Below, one piece after another: positions 47,667 through 58,439 of a DNA stretch of 64,000 nt (position 1 is the first letter of the stretch; every line of letters starts with the position of its first letter). Below the pieces are notes generated by a model, which saw only the letters and a program-made list of their open reading frames with translations, was not told where the DNA came from and searched no databases. The stretch is taken from positions 15,101,001 through 15,165,000 of the forward strand of contig CM069597.1 in NCBI GenBank assembly GCA_035771175.1, given 5' to 3'. Position numbers and translations under genes: made by a program. Source of the stretch: Paratinospora sagittata. Lineage: Eukaryota > Streptophyta > Magnoliopsida > Ranunculales > Menispermaceae.

Positions 47667-49379
47667 ATGGACCCAGAGGAACGCCTTAGGCGTATTGAAT
47701 AAGTCTTAGAGGCCACTCAGCAGCAGCAGGCCCAGATCTTTGAGTTGCTAGGCCGTATGCAGGGTGTTAGGCCACCACCGTAGGGTGATGTAGCAGCGAC
47801 TGCAGAGCACAATAGTGTGACAGCAGTAGGGGTTAGGCAAATCAGGCAGGACCAGCTGGGGTCCAACATGCTGTAGTTGGGGAGATTGAGGCTGAGAGAG
47901 CAGAGAAAGACCGTTATGGGAAGGTTATGAAAACCTGCAAGTATCAGAATCTGGTTGAGCTTTCGGGGGGTCTTGACTTAGAGCTTGTTAGGGATGGTTG
48001 ACTCGGATGGAGACCATTTTTCGTGACATGAGAGCTCTTGAGCACGATAAGGTCAAGTTTGCCAGGTTCAGGCTCATTGACAAGGCAAATAAATGTTGGG
48101 CTAGATTCAAGGAGTTTACCGATGAACTATTGTGCTCGGATGTAGAGGATACAAGATGGTTTCCGAGATTGTATTCGACAGGGATTGGCATAGGTCGAAG
48201 TAAAAACTTATGCTCAGGCGTTGAGGCAGGTTGCAAATTTTAAGACCGCAGAGGATAATTCACAAATGATGTTACCTGCCCCAGTCCAGACACCTGCAGC
48301 TACATCAGTTCAGACACAGCCGACAGGGTTAAGAGTATAATTTTATGGTGATAGGAGGGGTCGACGTAACAAGAGGCTGAGATCCAGTGGTAGTGGATAT
48401 GAGGCGTCTGTGGCCTCTGCTCTAGTATCAGTGGTACCACCAGCTGCAGGCTAGAGTGTTCAGATTTCTGGTCGACCCCAGCAGCAGTAGTGTTTTGTCA
48501 GATTTGGTGGACAATAGACAATCGGGGCTGAGCCTCAGGCAGTGCCTTTAGCACCTAGAGAACCAAGGCCGATTGTTTGTTTTGGTTGCGGGGCTCCGGG
48601 GCATTAGAGGAACCAGTGTCCACAGAGAGCATCATTTGGCCAGCATAGTCCAACACCAGTTCCTACCGGATAGCAGGCCAGAGCTGTTACGCAGGCAGAT
48701 CCCGAAGTCATCAAGCAGCTAATAGAAGGTACAATCACCATTTGTGGTTCTATGATGTAGGTTTTGATTGATGCTGGTTTTACTATATCGTGTATTTTTG
48801 GTAGTGTGGTAGATAGATTGAGATTGTCTACTGTTAGGACTAGTACGACGTTGATTTTGAGTACGAAGGCCGGTGAGAGGATTTACCCTAACACGGTATG
48901 TGTGCGATGCATTGTGAGATTCGAGGATCACGAGATGCCAAATGACCTTAGAGTCATAAAGTTCCTCGAGTTTGATGCCATATTGGGTATGAATTGGCTG
49001 GCAGCGTATCACGCTCACATTGATTGCTTCGGCAAGAGGGTTGTCTTTCAGATACTCGGAGAGCCAGTCTTTATTTTTTGAGGCAGGACTACATCGAGAC
49101 CACCTATACGGGGTACATTAGCCACTGATGATGAGGTTGCCACGATGGCCAGTTTGAGGCCAGTTGATAAGGTGGGTCAGGGTGTTCAGTTAGCAGACAT
49201 TCCTGTAGTCTGTGAGTACCCAGAGGTTTTTCCCGATGAGTTACTTGGCTTGCCGCCTAAGCGAGAAGTAGACTTTATCATTAAGTTGATGCACGGGAGA
49301 AAACCCACCACTGTATCGTATGGCACTGAAAGAGTTGAATGAACTCAGAACCCAACTTGATGAGCTGATGGGCAAGGGA
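47667..49379 (+). pseudogene. gag: GY3-2 gag, protease and start of RT
   Basis: The ATG at 47667 starts MDPEERLRRIE, then TAG. The gag core is heavily decayed (a segment between about 48050 and 48110 keeps RFRLIDKAN). The knuckle region near 48580 reads CFGCGAPGH with stops. The protease is the best part: LIDAGFTIS (about 48763), [40 protein letters not shown], ending in a stop at 49081. The RT boundary follows: CEYPEVFPDELLGLPPKRE (about 49212-49270). CO2 interrupts at 49380. Confidence 0.8.
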
Positions 49380-49994
49380 TGTTGATCTAAGTAATTTTGC
49401 ACTTAGTTTTTCTCCCAAGTGTTTTGATGGTTACAAACAATATAACAAATGGTGCTAATGTTTCTATCTAGTATATTTCAGCACCTAAAGATGAAAAAGA
49501 GCCAATACAAGATCTAAGTCTTCAAGTTCAAGAAGTCTCTCAAGCAAAGGATCAAAGAAAAGGATCAACCATACTTGAAGCTTGGACAACATGAAGGAAT
49601 GAAAATAAAAAGGTTGAGAGTCTTTACGTGTCTAGAATTAGGATATAACCTTCTTGCATTTCCTATTGCTCAATCTTTCTAAACTTCATGCATTAATACT
49701 TCACGTATGCATAGTTTTGATAAAACTCATTCATGCATTAAGTATTCTTTAAAAATGATTTTCAAGTATTCAAAATGTTTGATTTATGTTTTTAAACTAT
49801 TTTGAACCATATTTGCATTAGTTTTGATTAAAGTGATATTTTTCCAAAGTTTTTCTAAATAATCAAAATTGTTTTGATTTTTATCAAGTCGTGTTTGACT
49901 GTTTAATTGTTGATTTCTAAAGTATGTTTTTTTATTAAAAGAAACAATGATGTTTTATCGAGTTTTAATTGAGAATCAAAAACCGAGTTTATAA

Positions 49995-50560
49995 AGTCTT
50001 TCAGGACGCTAATGTTTTAGCAGCGCTCTCCTGGACTTGATGAGTTAGGACCCTGATGAAATGTTAAAACGCTCAAGGTTGAATTGAACTGATTAATAAG
50101 GACGCTTACTTGTTAGTAGTGACCTTTCTTTTATCAACCTCTGAGAATGTCAGGGCGCTGACTTAGTTTCAGCTCGCTGAAATATCTTTTTATCTTTAAG
50201 TGATTTCTATCTTTAAGGATGCTGATAAGTTATAAGCTGAACAAATTATCAAGATGCTACTTGTGTAGAAGCGCCCTCATCTTTAGAATCAACTTAAGTA
50301 ACTTTCAGGACGCCCACCGTCCGTCAGCGAGCTTAAACATTGTTTTAAAACTACTTTTAATAGTTTAGGACGCTTACTCTTGAGTAGCGCCCTCATATGT
50401 TTTGCGTTTGAAAAGAAAGCAGGATGCCTACTGAGAAGTAGCGCCCTCCTGCTTTAAGTCGTTTAATTGTCAAAGCAAGTCAGGACGCTTACTACTTAGT
50501 AGCGCCCTCACTTCATTTTTCAGTAGGACATTGATATTCTATGAGCGCTCTCAAAGGAAC
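49995..50560. repeat. imperfect hairpin array, CO2 LTR
   Basis: Arms such as GGACGCTTACT..AGTAGCGCCCTC recur about eight times, the clearest at about 50369-50393, 50421-50448 and 50482-50507. It is the sense-strand counterpart of the CO1 arrays. Confidence 0.75.
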
Positions 50561-51229
50561 AATACTACAGAAATGATATTTTTACTGTTCTGACATGTAC
50601 GTATTTTTTGCCACCTTTAAGAACAACTTTTCGTACAAAATCAGTTTTCTGTATTTGTAAGAGATATTCTTTGAATCACGAACCACGTCTTCTAAAATTT
50701 TCCTTATTCGTGTATCTGGAGAAAAACAAAATATTCATGAATGGTGCAGTTGCCATTTTCGTGGTATATTCTAGCTGTTGTGAGTAAATGTATATATTTG
50801 AAATTCAAATTCAAATGAACAACAACTTCATCTCTACAAGTTTATAAATACAGACACTTAACAATTTGTTAAACACCGAAATTTCTCTGAGCTAAAACAC
50901 TTTTTGAAAGTTAGTCGAATTTTCTGGTCAAGAAAACATTTAAGTCGATCTGTTTTCATAGTAGTTTTCTTTGAGACTTTACGTACTCAAAAGGTTTTCA
51001 TACTGAGCTAACATTCTCTTGAGCAAATATGGTTGTGAGAAAGGTATAAATCATTGTAAGGTTTATTATAATTGTTCTAATTGCTTAGAACAAATATTAG
51101 ATTCACTGTTTTCAGTCTTTTGGATTGTTTCATTGTTTGAAACAAACCAAGTAAAGTGTTTAATATTACTTGTGATTCCAATGTTGGAATCAAAACTAGT
51201 TTCATCCTCTCTCTTGAAAAGGATGTGTA

Positions 51230-51351
51230 GGTTCTTCCTTAGCCCGCAAAAGAAACATGGGTTCTTCCGTAGCCCGGGAAAAGGATACACGGTTCTTCCT
51301 TAGCCCGCAAAAGGAACATGGGTTATTCCTTAGCCCGAAAAAAGGATAAAT
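51230..51351. repeat. 30-31 bp tandem repeat, four units, CO2 LTR
   Basis: Units start GGTTCTTCCTTAGCCCG at about 51230, 51260, 51291 and 51321. CO1 has no array of this unit at the matching point. Confidence 0.85.
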
Positions 51352-51638
51352 GGTAGTTCTCACACTTATAAGTTGAGAAAGTGTACCGGTTTGATTTTCA
51401 CCCGTAAGAAGATCAGTTAGTGAAGTTTCAAATTCTAATTGAAAGATTAGGTAGTAGATATAGGCGCAGCCGAACCACTATAAATGTTTGTGTATTTTAC
51501 TTTTCGCATTTTACTTTATGCTCATTAGATTTATTTATGCATTGAACCCAATTGAGTTAAGGAATCTCATAAGAAATTAGAAAAGATTAATAATGGCCAT
51601 GACACCTTATTCACCCCCCTCTTGGGTGTACCAACAAG

Positions 51639-51650
51639 TGGTATTAGAGT
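51639..51650 (+). other. CO2 primer binding site, degraded
   Basis: TGGTATTAGAGT two bases after the LTR end; two changes from the initiator-tRNA-Met site. Confidence 0.65.
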
Positions 51651-51695
51651 GGTTGCTCACGTTTTTAGGTCTAAGCACCTAGAGCCAAAGATCCA

Positions 51696-52883
51696 ATGGC
51701 CACTGTGTTATTTAGGTGATAACCCATTTTTACCTCCAATGCTTAAGGTAGATAACTTCATGTTTTGGAGAATTAGGATATGAACGTTTAGTTAAGTTCA
51801 ATCTTGTGTTATGTAGGATATCATTTGCTATGTGGAAAAACTATTTCAAATGGACCATTCATACCCATAAAGACTAAATGAAATTGAAATCCCCAAACTT
51901 AGAAAAGACCTCCAAATTAGAGAATCAATTGGGCAAATTATAAGGTAGATACTTTAATCTCAAAACATAACATAGGAACCTTAGAAATCACTTTAGGCGA
52001 CTTGTACGTTATGTGCTTATTTATATTATTTGTGACATGTGGAAGTATTTAGGCTTGATAGATGATTTTGATATATTGCCTAAGATTGTCTAAATGTGGC
52101 TGATCACACTGAACATGTTTTTGATACTTAATCATATAGTTCAATGTCAAAGAGTCAAACGCATACTAGGTATGCAACCTGAAAGTATGATTCAAATTTC
52201 ATATCTATTACTTCCATTCATCTTTGTGAGCATGCTTATATTGTATATTCTTTTGCTCACTTACTCAAAGCATACTTTATGCATTTGTGCTTGTATTAAA
52301 TGATATGTGTGTTCACAAATATTTTCACTCATTTAATACCTTAAGAAATTTGAGCATAATCGTATTAATTGATTTGAGCTTGCTTAGATTTAAAATTATT
52401 TAATTGCTCAAATACATATTTGTATGCTCATGATCTTAGCAAATGGACTAGAATCAAGAATTATTCCTTAGAGTCTATATCTCTTGTACTTTATGATCAA
52501 AATGATTCATATCTTTTGAATAGTACAAGATACTTGCCTAGTGATTGTGGCATCTATATCAAATGTTAATCAAACAACTACTTCACTCACTTCCTTGGAG
52601 ATGATTAAGCTTAGTCTAAGAATATTGATTCTTAGCAATCATGAGAAAACCTTAAAGGTCACTTTTCTAACCCAACCAAGGAAACCTTACTTTTCTTCCC
52701 TATTCTTATTTATTGATCTTTGATCATAGAAAAGGGGTTTGTAAGGAGAATTAAATTGATCCTTCATTTTAGCTTAATTAGAAATTTATGGGATCAATCA
52801 ATGAAAAATAAAGATGGCTTTCTGAGAGACCTTGAATTAGAAACAAACACATTAGTCTCTAGAAATCTTTGTTTAAGAGTAAG
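51696..52883 (+). pseudogene. gag: CO2 gag trace followed by decayed interior
   Basis: An ATG at 51696 (MATVLF) and, after a frame change, PPMLKVDNFMFWRIRI resemble the opening of a copia gag (PPxFxGxNYxxWKxRM). Multiple stops follow, and beyond about 51950 I recognise nothing. The rest to 52883 is AT-rich with no domain, ending at the TK-C insertion (TSD GTAAG 52879-52883). Confidence 0.45.
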
Positions 52884-55524
52884 TGTGACGCCCCGAAAAT
52901 TATTTCATCTAGCCCATAACCCAATTGCATTTTGCCCAAACTCTATGTGTTGCCTTGATATGTTTGGTGTTTGTTTGATGGTTGTTTAATGTTTGTATAG
53001 TTGATGCTTGATAATGTATATAAATATGTGTATCATAAATTGTATATGGGTCATGTTAAATTAAAGTATAATACATATGTTATTATTTATGCATGGGCCC
53101 ATTAAACCATGAATTGATATGGGGTAGGATTGATTGAATAAAAGGATAAATGAGAATGAAAATTTGGTGTATTAAATGGATTAAACATTTAAAATACATG
53201 GAAGCATGAGATTGGTGAAAATACATGTGGTTGGTATGGGTAGTATGAGACCAACACATGTGAAGGTTGGTGCATGAAAGTGGACAAGTGTCCCATGCCC
53301 ACTTCTCTAATCCAAGAATGTGCTAGAAAGTGAGGTGAGTGGAGGAGACAATCCAAGAATGTGCTAGAAAATGAAGTGAGTGGAGGAGAGAATCCAAGAA
53401 TGTGCTAGAAAATGAGGTGAGTGGAGGAGGGAATCAAGGAAGTGCTAGAAAGAGAGGTGAGTGGAGAGAAAGGAAAAAAATAAAAGAAAAGAAGAGAAAG
53501 GAAAGAAGAAGAAAAAGAATGAGGGAGTTGCAGGAGGAAGATATCTGCGACATTTTCATCAAAGAGTTGGATCTTTGGAATAATGGTCAGATTGGGTATG
53601 TAGTTTATAACTGATACTTATGTATTCTGAACGGTGGAGATGTTTATTCGTTTAGTATTGTGTGTGATATAGTCCTCTGAGTTTGAGTATTTGCAGCAAG
53701 AAAGGAGAAATTGTCTGATTAGAGACTTGTTCATCAAAGATACTTATCTTTTTGGTCCACCGTTGGATTGGGCAGATATTTGGACAGAAGGTTTGTTTCT
53801 TCACATACTTCAATCTGTACGGTTGAGTTTGTGATTACATATTTCTGTTGGTAGATTGATACATCTGAACAGAATACTAAATGAAGAATTGGTAGGGTTG
53901 CTTGTATTAGACCTAAATTGAGAATATGAACTTAGACCTTTCCAAATAGCTTGCATATCAACTATGTTGACCTAGTTGTCATTGTTGATGAAACCATGAT
54001 GCAAAATCAGTGATATACATGGCTGAACATGGTGACCTAGTGTAAATCGGCAATATGGCCTAAGTATGGAAAATTTCATATTTTAGGGATTTTGATGCTT
54101 TTGGCCTAAAATCATTGAATTGATGCAACTTATGTTTAATTAAGCATGATTAGAGTTGATTATGCTACTGATTTGGTGGTTGTGACCATATCATGGGTTA
54201 GGCCTACTTATAATCAAGTGACCCAATTTGGGCATGTTTATGCCTAAGGAATTGAAAATCAGTATTTTTGATTAATAGAATGGTTTATGTATGAGAACTA
54301 TGCATTAGAGGCCTAAGTCATGTGATTTGAGTTGAATGATGGGATTAGATGGGATTTAGGCCTATTGCTTATATGTGGGCTGATTTAGGGTTGATGTGTA
54401 ATGTCTATGTGATTGAGCATAGAAATTGATGTATGTTTCAGGATCTTGATTGGGTTGATTCGGTTTGGTGGTCGTGTGTGGTTAAATACTCTCGCGAGGC
54501 TTGGTTGTGAGTAGACTTCATTTATGATTATATCTTTTATGTCATCATATCACTTATATATTGTATGTTGAAAGCATGAATGTGTTCTAATGTTTTGAAT
54601 GATGCATTGATTTGAGAAAACCTTATGACTTTGGTTGGGCCCATCTATCTGGCTAATAGGGGGACTTAACCTTGTCATAGGAGGGTTTTAGGAAAGGAAG
54701 AGATTGGGGTCAACGGTACGGTGAAATAGACGTGCACTAGTAACCCAAAATAAACATGATTGGGATCAACGGTACGGTGAAATAGACGTATACTAGTAAC
54801 CCAATGCATGTGGAATGTGGATCCAAATTGATAAGCTTTTACTTGCATCGAACTTATTATAAATGTTTGATATCTATATGTTATGAGCTTTTAAATCATG
54901 CTACACATTGACATGCATACATGATATTTATTGATGAGTATTGATAGCATATCTAAATTCTATTCACTGGGCACCGTTGGCTCACCCTCATTTTCCTCTT
55001 TCAGGTCCTTCTGTCCCGAATAAGGGCAAAGGAGTAGTCATATCTTGAGGCTCTTGCCTGCGAGAGAATCCAAAGCCTCAATGTGAGTTGAGAGGCATTT
55101 TGATTGAATTGTGTTTTAAATTATGAAGTATTATATTTTGGATTATGTAATTATAATACTTACCACATTGTAGTATGGGTGAGTTGGGACTTGTTAGATA
55201 GACCATGTGGGCATATGACGGTTTTTATTTGTACCCACAATTTTGGACTTTATGTGTATGTCAATTTTAATGGACTGTAGGGATTATGATTTTATTTATG
55301 GTTCATTTTTATGGACTATCTCTTGTCTTGGATGATTAATACGGTTGGTAGTTTTGTTTAGTACCTTTTGATATTATGTCGTTGTTTGAGATAAGGCTCG
55401 TAGGGTCTCAACCACCTCACGGGAGTTGAGGAGTGGTTGGAGATGCCTACGCCAGGCGTCCCGTCCCGGCATTCCGCACGCCATTCCCTGTGGGATTGGT
55501 GGTCCGGGGTGCGGGGTCGCCACA
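52884..55524 (+). repeat. TK-C 5' LTR (2.64 kb)
   Basis: TGTGACGCCCCG..GTCGCCACA. It lacks about 185 bp after CAGATTG (53594) that the 3' LTR, TK-A and TK-B retain. A TATA-like GTATATAAATATG lies at about 53017-53029, and 41-bp repeats at 53309-53468. Confidence 0.95.
53309..53468. repeat. 41-bp tandem array, four units, TK-C 5' LTR
   Basis: Units begin AATCCAAGAATGTGCTAGAA and carry GTGAGTGGAGGAG; the fourth is shortened. TK-A and TK-B have a different 61-bp array in this part of the LTR. Confidence 0.9.
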
Positions 55525-55526
55525 GT

Positions 55527-55538
55527 TGGTATCAGAGC
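55527..55538 (+). other. TK-C primer binding site (tRNA-iMet)
   Basis: TGGTATCAGAGC two bases after the 5' LTR, a perfect 12-base match to the plant initiator-tRNA-Met complement. Confidence 0.95.
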
Positions 55539-55758
55539 CTGATTTTACTAGGTTTGGTCTATGTATTGGACTTAGATGAATTTGACCTAGGAATTGAGTG
55601 AGAGATTTAGGTGATTAAAAAGCTTAAAGGAACTAACTTAAAAGCCTTACTATCATATTTTCTGTGTGTATTATATGATATGGGTAGTTATGAGGCTTTG
55701 TTAATGTTTTAAATTCTTTAATGTGTGATGGTTGCTCGTATTTCTACTTCTCAGTGTC

Positions 55759-57624
55759 ATGAGGAGGAGCGAGAGATTGGGACAGCCACACACAGGGCCA
55801 TCCGATGATGACCAGATGGGGAGGATGGAGGAGATCATTCAGGCACAGGGCCGCTTGATGGCAGCCCAGACTTCACAGATACAGGCCTTAGTGCAGCAGG
55901 TTGAGGCTATTGCTCGACAGTCACCTCAAACAATACCTCAGGAGGCGGGCACTAGTGGGGCCGAGGCTAGTAGAGCTGCAGGGGCAGCAGGACCTCAAAT
56001 GGCTGTACCTCAGCCTATGCCTACACCTGCTCCTATTGTTGTGGAGAACCCCACTGATCGGCGGATCAGACTGCTAGAGAAATTCATGAAGCTAAAGCCT
56101 AAGGAATTCACTGGTGGGGTTGACTTGAAGAAAGCCGAAGATTGGCTAAAGAATGTCGAGAAGATCAGTCGCTCCTTAGAGCTTGATGAGGAGTCTCAGG
56201 TCCTATGTGCTGCTCACACACTGGAGAGTGATGCAGAGGACTGGTGGCTTTCAGTGTTAGATACACAGGGGGCAGTGAAGAGTTGGGACACCTTCAAATG
56301 GTTGTTCTTACAGGCTTACGTTCCAGAGACTGAGAGACAGGCTAAACAACTTGAGTTTTTGAATCTCGCACAGGGCACCATGCCAGTCAGGGAGTACGAG
56401 CTCAGATTTAGGCAGCTCGCAGTTTATGCCCCTGGGTTAGTTCAGACGCCGAGTGACAAGATTATGAGGTTTTCTTTGAACCTAAGGCCTGCGATCCGAC
56501 AGGCCTTGTCTGTGACGAAGATGACTGATTTTACCACAGTGGTCCAGAGGGCCAAACGGTATGAGTTGGCTGAGCGGGTTGATGGTATGTCTACACGAGC
56601 ATCTCCAGGTGAACCGACTTCACAAACAGAATCTGGGGGACAGTTCCAGACTCCGTGGAAGAAGGGAAGATGGGAAAGGAAGAGAAAGTTTTATGGAAGG
56701 GCACAGTCTGATGGTGCTCAGAGTAAGGCATCCCAGGTTCAGACTGGTATGATGGCCTCACCAGTGGTTTCCTCTCCTGTTCCGATTCCTATTCAGGCAC
56801 CGAGTGGACCGAGACCCCCATTCCCACAGACTGCTGGCCGAGGCAGAGGTAGAGGCCGAGGAAGTTATGTGACGACATCTCAGACTGGGTCATTTGCGCC
56901 CAGGGCTCCATTCTTATGTTTTCAATGTGGGCAAGCTGGGCATAGGAAGTCCGAGTGTCCGAATTTTCAGAGAGCTCAGGGATTTGTGCAGCAGTCCAGT
57001 GCCAGAGAGACAGCGAAGGCAGCTACTGAGCCAGACCCGACAGCATCCAGGACCTTGGTGGAAGGTACTATTACTATTTGTGGTACTTCTATGCATGTAT
57101 TATTTGATGCTGGGTCTACATTATCATTCATATCTGGACGTATGGTAGATAGTTTGCATTTGACTCCCATTAGGGCTAGTACATGGTTAGTGGTGAGTAC
57201 TGTAGCTGGAGAGAGGATCTACCCGAATATGATCTGTAGCCAGTGTGTGGTTCAGATTGATGATGTTGAGATGCCTATTGACTTTCGAGTCCTAGAGTTT
57301 TTAGAGTTTGATGCAATTCTAGGGATGGATTGGCTCGCGGCTTATCATGCAGTTATCGACTGTTTCACGAAGAGAATCATTTTTCAGATCCCCGGACACC
57401 CAATGTTTACACTACAGGGTAGAGCTTCAGACCAGACAGTCACAAGGGGTAGATTTGTGACTGATGGAGATAGGGAAATCTTGGCTGGGTTAGTGCCTGA
57501 TGAGGAAGAGACTAGTGAGGTGGTACTTGAGGATATTGCCATTGTTAGGGACTTTACAGATGTGTTCCCTGCGGATCTTCCAGGATTACCACCGAAGCGA
57601 GAATCGATTTCATTATTGAACTAG
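55759..57624 (+). CDS. gag: TK-C gag-protease, open, 621 codons
   Basis: The ATG at 55759 (MRRSERLG) is chosen because the frame upstream has no other ATG. Order: a Gln-rich coiled-coil-like stretch (residues about 20-60); the gag capsid core ([55 protein letters not shown]; about 110-270); a basic linker; the zinc knuckle [14 protein letters not shown] from residue 387; retropepsin [12 protein letters not shown] at about 448-459; then [20 protein letters not shown]. Gag would form the particle and protease would mature it. DAG replaces the usual D[ST]G. The frame runs out of register at a one-base deletion near 57602 and ends at TAG 57622-57624, before RT. Confidence 0.9.
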   Translation: MRRSERLGQPHTGPSDDDQMGRMEEIIQAQGRLMAAQTSQIQALVQQVEAIARQSPQTIPQEAGTSGAEASRAAGAAGPQMAVPQPMPTPAPIVVENPTDRRIRLLEKFMKLKPKEFTGGVDLKKAEDWLKNVEKISRSLELDEESQVLCAAHTLESDAEDWWLSVLDTQGAVKSWDTFKWLFLQAYVPETERQAKQLEFLNLAQGTMPVREYELRFRQLAVYAPGLVQTPSDKIMRFSLNLRPAIRQALSVTKMTDFTTVVQRAKRYELAERVDGMSTRASPGEPTSQTESGGQFQTPWKKGRWERKRKFYGRAQSDGAQSKASQVQTGMMASPVVSSPVPIPIQAPSGPRPPFPQTAGRGRGRGRGSYVTTSQTGSFAPRAPFLCFQCGQAGHRKSECPNFQRAQGFVQQSSARETAKAATEPDPTASRTLVEGTITICGTSMHVLFDAGSTLSFISGRMVDSLHLTPIRASTWLVVSTVAGERIYPNMICSQCVVQIDDVEMPIDFRVLEFLEFDAILGMDWLAAYHAVIDCFTKRIIFQIPGHPMFTLQGRASDQTVTRGRFVTDGDREILAGLVPDEEETSEVVLEDIAIVRDFTDVFPADLPGLPPKRESISLLN

Positions 57625-57710
57625 TCCCTGGCACGAAGCCTATCTCCATGGCACCATATAGAATGGCGCCAGCCGAGTTGAGAGAGTTGTAGAAACAGCT
57701 CGAGGAGTTA

Positions 57711-58379
57711 TTGACTAAGGGCTTTACTTGCCCGAGCGTGTCACCCTGGGGAGCTCCAGTTCTTTTTGTGAAAAAGAAAGATGGGAGCTTGCGGTTGTGC
57801 ATCGACTATCGCCAATTGAACAGAGTGACCATCAAGAACAAATATCCTCTCCCAAGGATTGATGACTTGTTTGATCAGTTGAGGGGAGCGAGGTATTTTT
57901 CGAAGATTGATTTGCGCTCCGGGTATCATCAGCTGAGGATCAGGGAGGAGGATGTGCCTAAGACAGCATTCAGAACCCGCTATGGACATTATGAGTTCCT
58001 TGTGATGCCATTTGGTGTGACTAATGCACCGGCGATGTTCATGGACCTGATGCAGAGGGTCTTTAGGCAGTATCTGGATAAGTTTGTCATCGTCTTCATT
58101 GATGACATATTGGTGTATTCCAAGACTCGGGCTGAGCATGAGGAACACCTTAGAGTGACCTTGCAAACTCTGAGAGAGCATAGGCTATATGCAAAGCCGA
58201 GCAAGTGCGAGTTTTGGATCACCGAAGTGAAGTTCTTAGGTCATGTGGTGAGTTCTGAGGGGATTTTAGTTGATCCGTCTAAGGTTGAAGCCATCATCAG
58301 TTGGCCTAGGCCTACGACAGTGACCGAGATCAGAAGCTTTCTTGGGTTAGCTGGTTACTATAGGAGATTCGTTCAGTGA
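57711..58379 (+). CDS. pol: TK-C reverse transcriptase segment, 222 codons
   Basis: Contains [65 protein letters not shown], the catalytic FIDD box (58094-58105), [11 protein letters not shown] and [12 protein letters not shown]. It copies element RNA into cDNA. It is bounded upstream by an in-frame TAG (57690-57692, CAG in TK-B) and downstream by TGA (58377-58379, GGA in TK-B). The apparent start is only the first usable codon after a stop; the real protein would be part of a polyprotein. Confidence 0.9.
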   Translation: MTKGFTCPSVSPWGAPVLFVKKKDGSLRLCIDYRQLNRVTIKNKYPLPRIDDLFDQLRGARYFSKIDLRSGYHQLRIREEDVPKTAFRTRYGHYEFLVMPFGVTNAPAMFMDLMQRVFRQYLDKFVIVFIDDILVYSKTRAEHEEHLRVTLQTLREHRLYAKPSKCEFWITEVKFLGHVVSSEGILVDPSKVEAIISWPRPTTVTEIRSFLGLAGYYRRFVQ

Positions 58380-58439
58380 TTCTACAAGATAGCTACGCCT
58401 ATGACTAGGCTCACCCAGAAAGACGTGTCCTTTGTATAG

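Larger units (their letters stand above)
44836..49379 (+). mobile_element. GY3-2: second GY3 element, inserted in GY3-1 and interrupted by CO2
   Basis: LTR 44836-47466, primer site with one or two changes, decayed gag, fairly well kept protease, and the first RT residues; then CO2 begins at 49380. Same family and orientation as GY3-1. The 5-mer before it is GTTGT (44831-44835). Confidence 0.8.
49380..51636 (+). repeat. CO2 5' LTR (2.26 kb)
   Basis: Starts TGTTGATC and ends GTACCAACA. It matches the CO1 LTR over its middle and end on the opposite strand (for example TTTTATCGAG..TTTCAGGACG), but the first few hundred bases differ. Confidence 0.8.

Noticed and set aside
40331..49379. GY3-1 and GY3-2 as a tandem product of LTR recombination
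   Set aside because: The first interior ends mid-protease exactly at a TG terminus, whereas recombination through LTRs would leave a complete interior. The two LTRs are also quite diverged.
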